Assembly: GCF_004795035.1 (NCBI RefSeq)
Contig: NZ_SSBK01000001.1
Location: 1-64,000 of the forward strand
Direction of reading: 5' to 3'
DNA: 64,000 bases
Origin: Streptomyces sp. A0958
GTDB taxonomy: Bacteria; Actinomycetota; Actinomycetes; Streptomycetales; Streptomycetaceae
Notes under the pieces: model-generated
Told to the model about the DNA's origin: nothing
Databases searched by the model: none
The model's input: only the letters and a program-made list of their open reading frames with translations
Made by a program: the position numbers and the translations under genes
Shown here: positions 63,370-64,000 of the stretch, piece by piece
How positions within the stretch are numbered: position 1 is the stretch's first letter
Layout of the letters: each line of letters begins with the position of its first letter

Positions 63370-63641
63370 CGCTCTACATCGACCCGCCGGACTGGCCCGG
63401 ACACGGCCGGTTCTGGTCGCACCTGGTCAGCGATGTGTCGTTCGACGAGTTGCACGCCTTCGCGGCGTCCATCGGCTGCCCGCCCCGGGCCTTCGAGCGG
63501 GACCACTACGACATCCCGGCCGCCCGGTACGAGGACGCGGTGCGGGCGGGCGCCCGGCAGATCGGCTCCAAGGAACTGGTCCGCCGCATCACCGAGGCCG
63601 GCCTGCGCCGCCCGAAGGGACGCCCCGCCCCGGGCGCGTGA
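63366..63641 (+). CDS. DUF4031 protein
   Basis: 91 residues. Opens TLYIDPPDWPGHGRFWSHLVSD and has FDELHAFAASIGCPPRAFERDHYDIP, which fits the DUF4031 family of actinobacteria. GTG 63366 overlaps the preceding stop. The role is unknown. Confidence 0.85.
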   Translation: MTLYIDPPDWPGHGRFWSHLVSDVSFDELHAFAASIGCPPRAFERDHYDIPAARYEDAVRAGARQIGSKELVRRITEAGLRRPKGRPAPGA

Positions 63642-63650
63642 GACTCCGGC

Positions 63651-64000
63651 TCAGCCGGTCGCGCAGTCGGCGGACTCGACCGCCGTGCCCTGCGCCGGAG
63701 CGCCCTGCGCCGGAGCGCCCTCCACCGCCGTGCCCTGCGCCGCCGTGCCCTCCATCGCAGCGCCCTGCGCCGCCGTGCCCTCCATCGCCGCGTCCTGCAC
63801 CACCGCACCCGTCGCGATCAGCCGGGTCGCCGCGCCGCGCGCCCGCTGGAGCCGCAGGGAGACGACCACGGCCACCAGCGCCGCCACCGTCATCGCCGCC
63901 CCCGCCCACGCGGTCGCCCCGAACCCGAAGTCGGCGTCGATCACCGCGCCGCCCAGCCAGGGCCCGCCGGTGTTGCCCAGGTTGAACGCGGCGGTCGTCG
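63651..64000 (-). CDS. MFS transporter, C-terminal fragment (runs off the window)
   Basis: 116 complete codons of the 3' end are present; the 5' end lies beyond position 64000. The start of this fragment reads TAAFNLGNTGGPWLGGAVID and a transmembrane segment (GAAMTVAALVAVVVSLRL), as at the end of DHA1-type (arabinose-efflux-like) MFS proteins. The C-terminal tail (about 55 residues) is a repeat of EGTAAQG-like units, unusual for the family and possibly expanded by slippage. Confidence 0.75.
   Translation of the reverse strand, partial: TTAAFNLGNTGGPWLGGAVIDADFGFGATAWAGAAMTVAALVAVVVSLRLQRARGAATRLIATGAVVQDAAMEGTAAQGAAMEGTAAQGTAVEGAPAQGAPAQGTAVESADCATG

Overview
The window is high-GC DNA with dense genes, strong codon bias and long antisense open frames, typical of Streptomyces. 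Gene order (gpmA, phoU/phoRP, carD-ispD-ispF-cysS-rlmB, msiK, a diguanylate cyclase, nagKA, otsBA, thrC with a sulfur carrier, groEL, murQ/rpiR) matches, from memory, the conserved chromosomal core of S. coelicolor around SCO4209-SCO4310. No species call is made.

1-3.1 kb is an accessory-looking block: a possible mini zinc protein, a DUF1152 protein, a GntR regulator and an anti-sigma-type ATPase, with palindromes before the last two. 3.1-9.7 kb holds gpmA, an MFS exporter, a 49-residue cysteine-rich protein, and the phosphate module phoU / phoR-phoP with a PHO box between the divergent arms. 9.7-17 kb is carD, the isoprenoid genes ispD-ispF, cysS, rlmB and a DoxX-type membrane protein. 17-26.9 kb contains a nucleotidyltransferase, a secreted protein, the shared sugar-ABC ATPase msiK, tRNA-Thr(TGT), a rhomboid-like protein, a kinase-fold protein, an acetyltransferase, a pentapeptide-repeat protein, an M1 peptidase lipoprotein, TerD, ArfB and a flavin reductase.

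26.9-36.9 kb opens with a 189-bp palindromic MITE-like element, then a GAF-PAS-GGDEF cyclase. It continues with an aminosugar locus: solute-binding protein, SIS isomerase, ROK kinase, NagA deacetylase, PfkB kinase and class II aldolase, bracketed by DasR-type dre sites. Together these could cover all steps from GalNAc (and the first two from GlcNAc) to triose phosphates. 37-41 kb carries otsB, otsA and gpgS for trehalose and glucosylglycerate. 41-45.3 kb has a SAM-I riboswitch controlling a threonine-synthase-like gene plus a CysO-like carrier (a candidate sulfur-assimilation operon), a cold-shock gene and CIRCE-controlled groEL.

45.5-52 kb holds an acetyltransferase, a TetR/hydrolase divergent pair around a perfect palindrome, a secreted beta-helix glycosidase and a maltokinase-cap-like protein. 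52-59.3 kb is accessory: an orphan VapB-like protein coupled to an HTH protein, an island of HD hydrolase, NUDIX, kinase remnant, SAM-binding protein and CYTH enzyme, three small unknown proteins, an inositol-phosphatase homologue lacking metal ligands, and a Uma2 protein. 59.3-64 kb is the MurNAc locus (PTS EIIBC, murQ, RpiR regulator with its operator), two small genes, and the truncated 3' end of an MFS gene.
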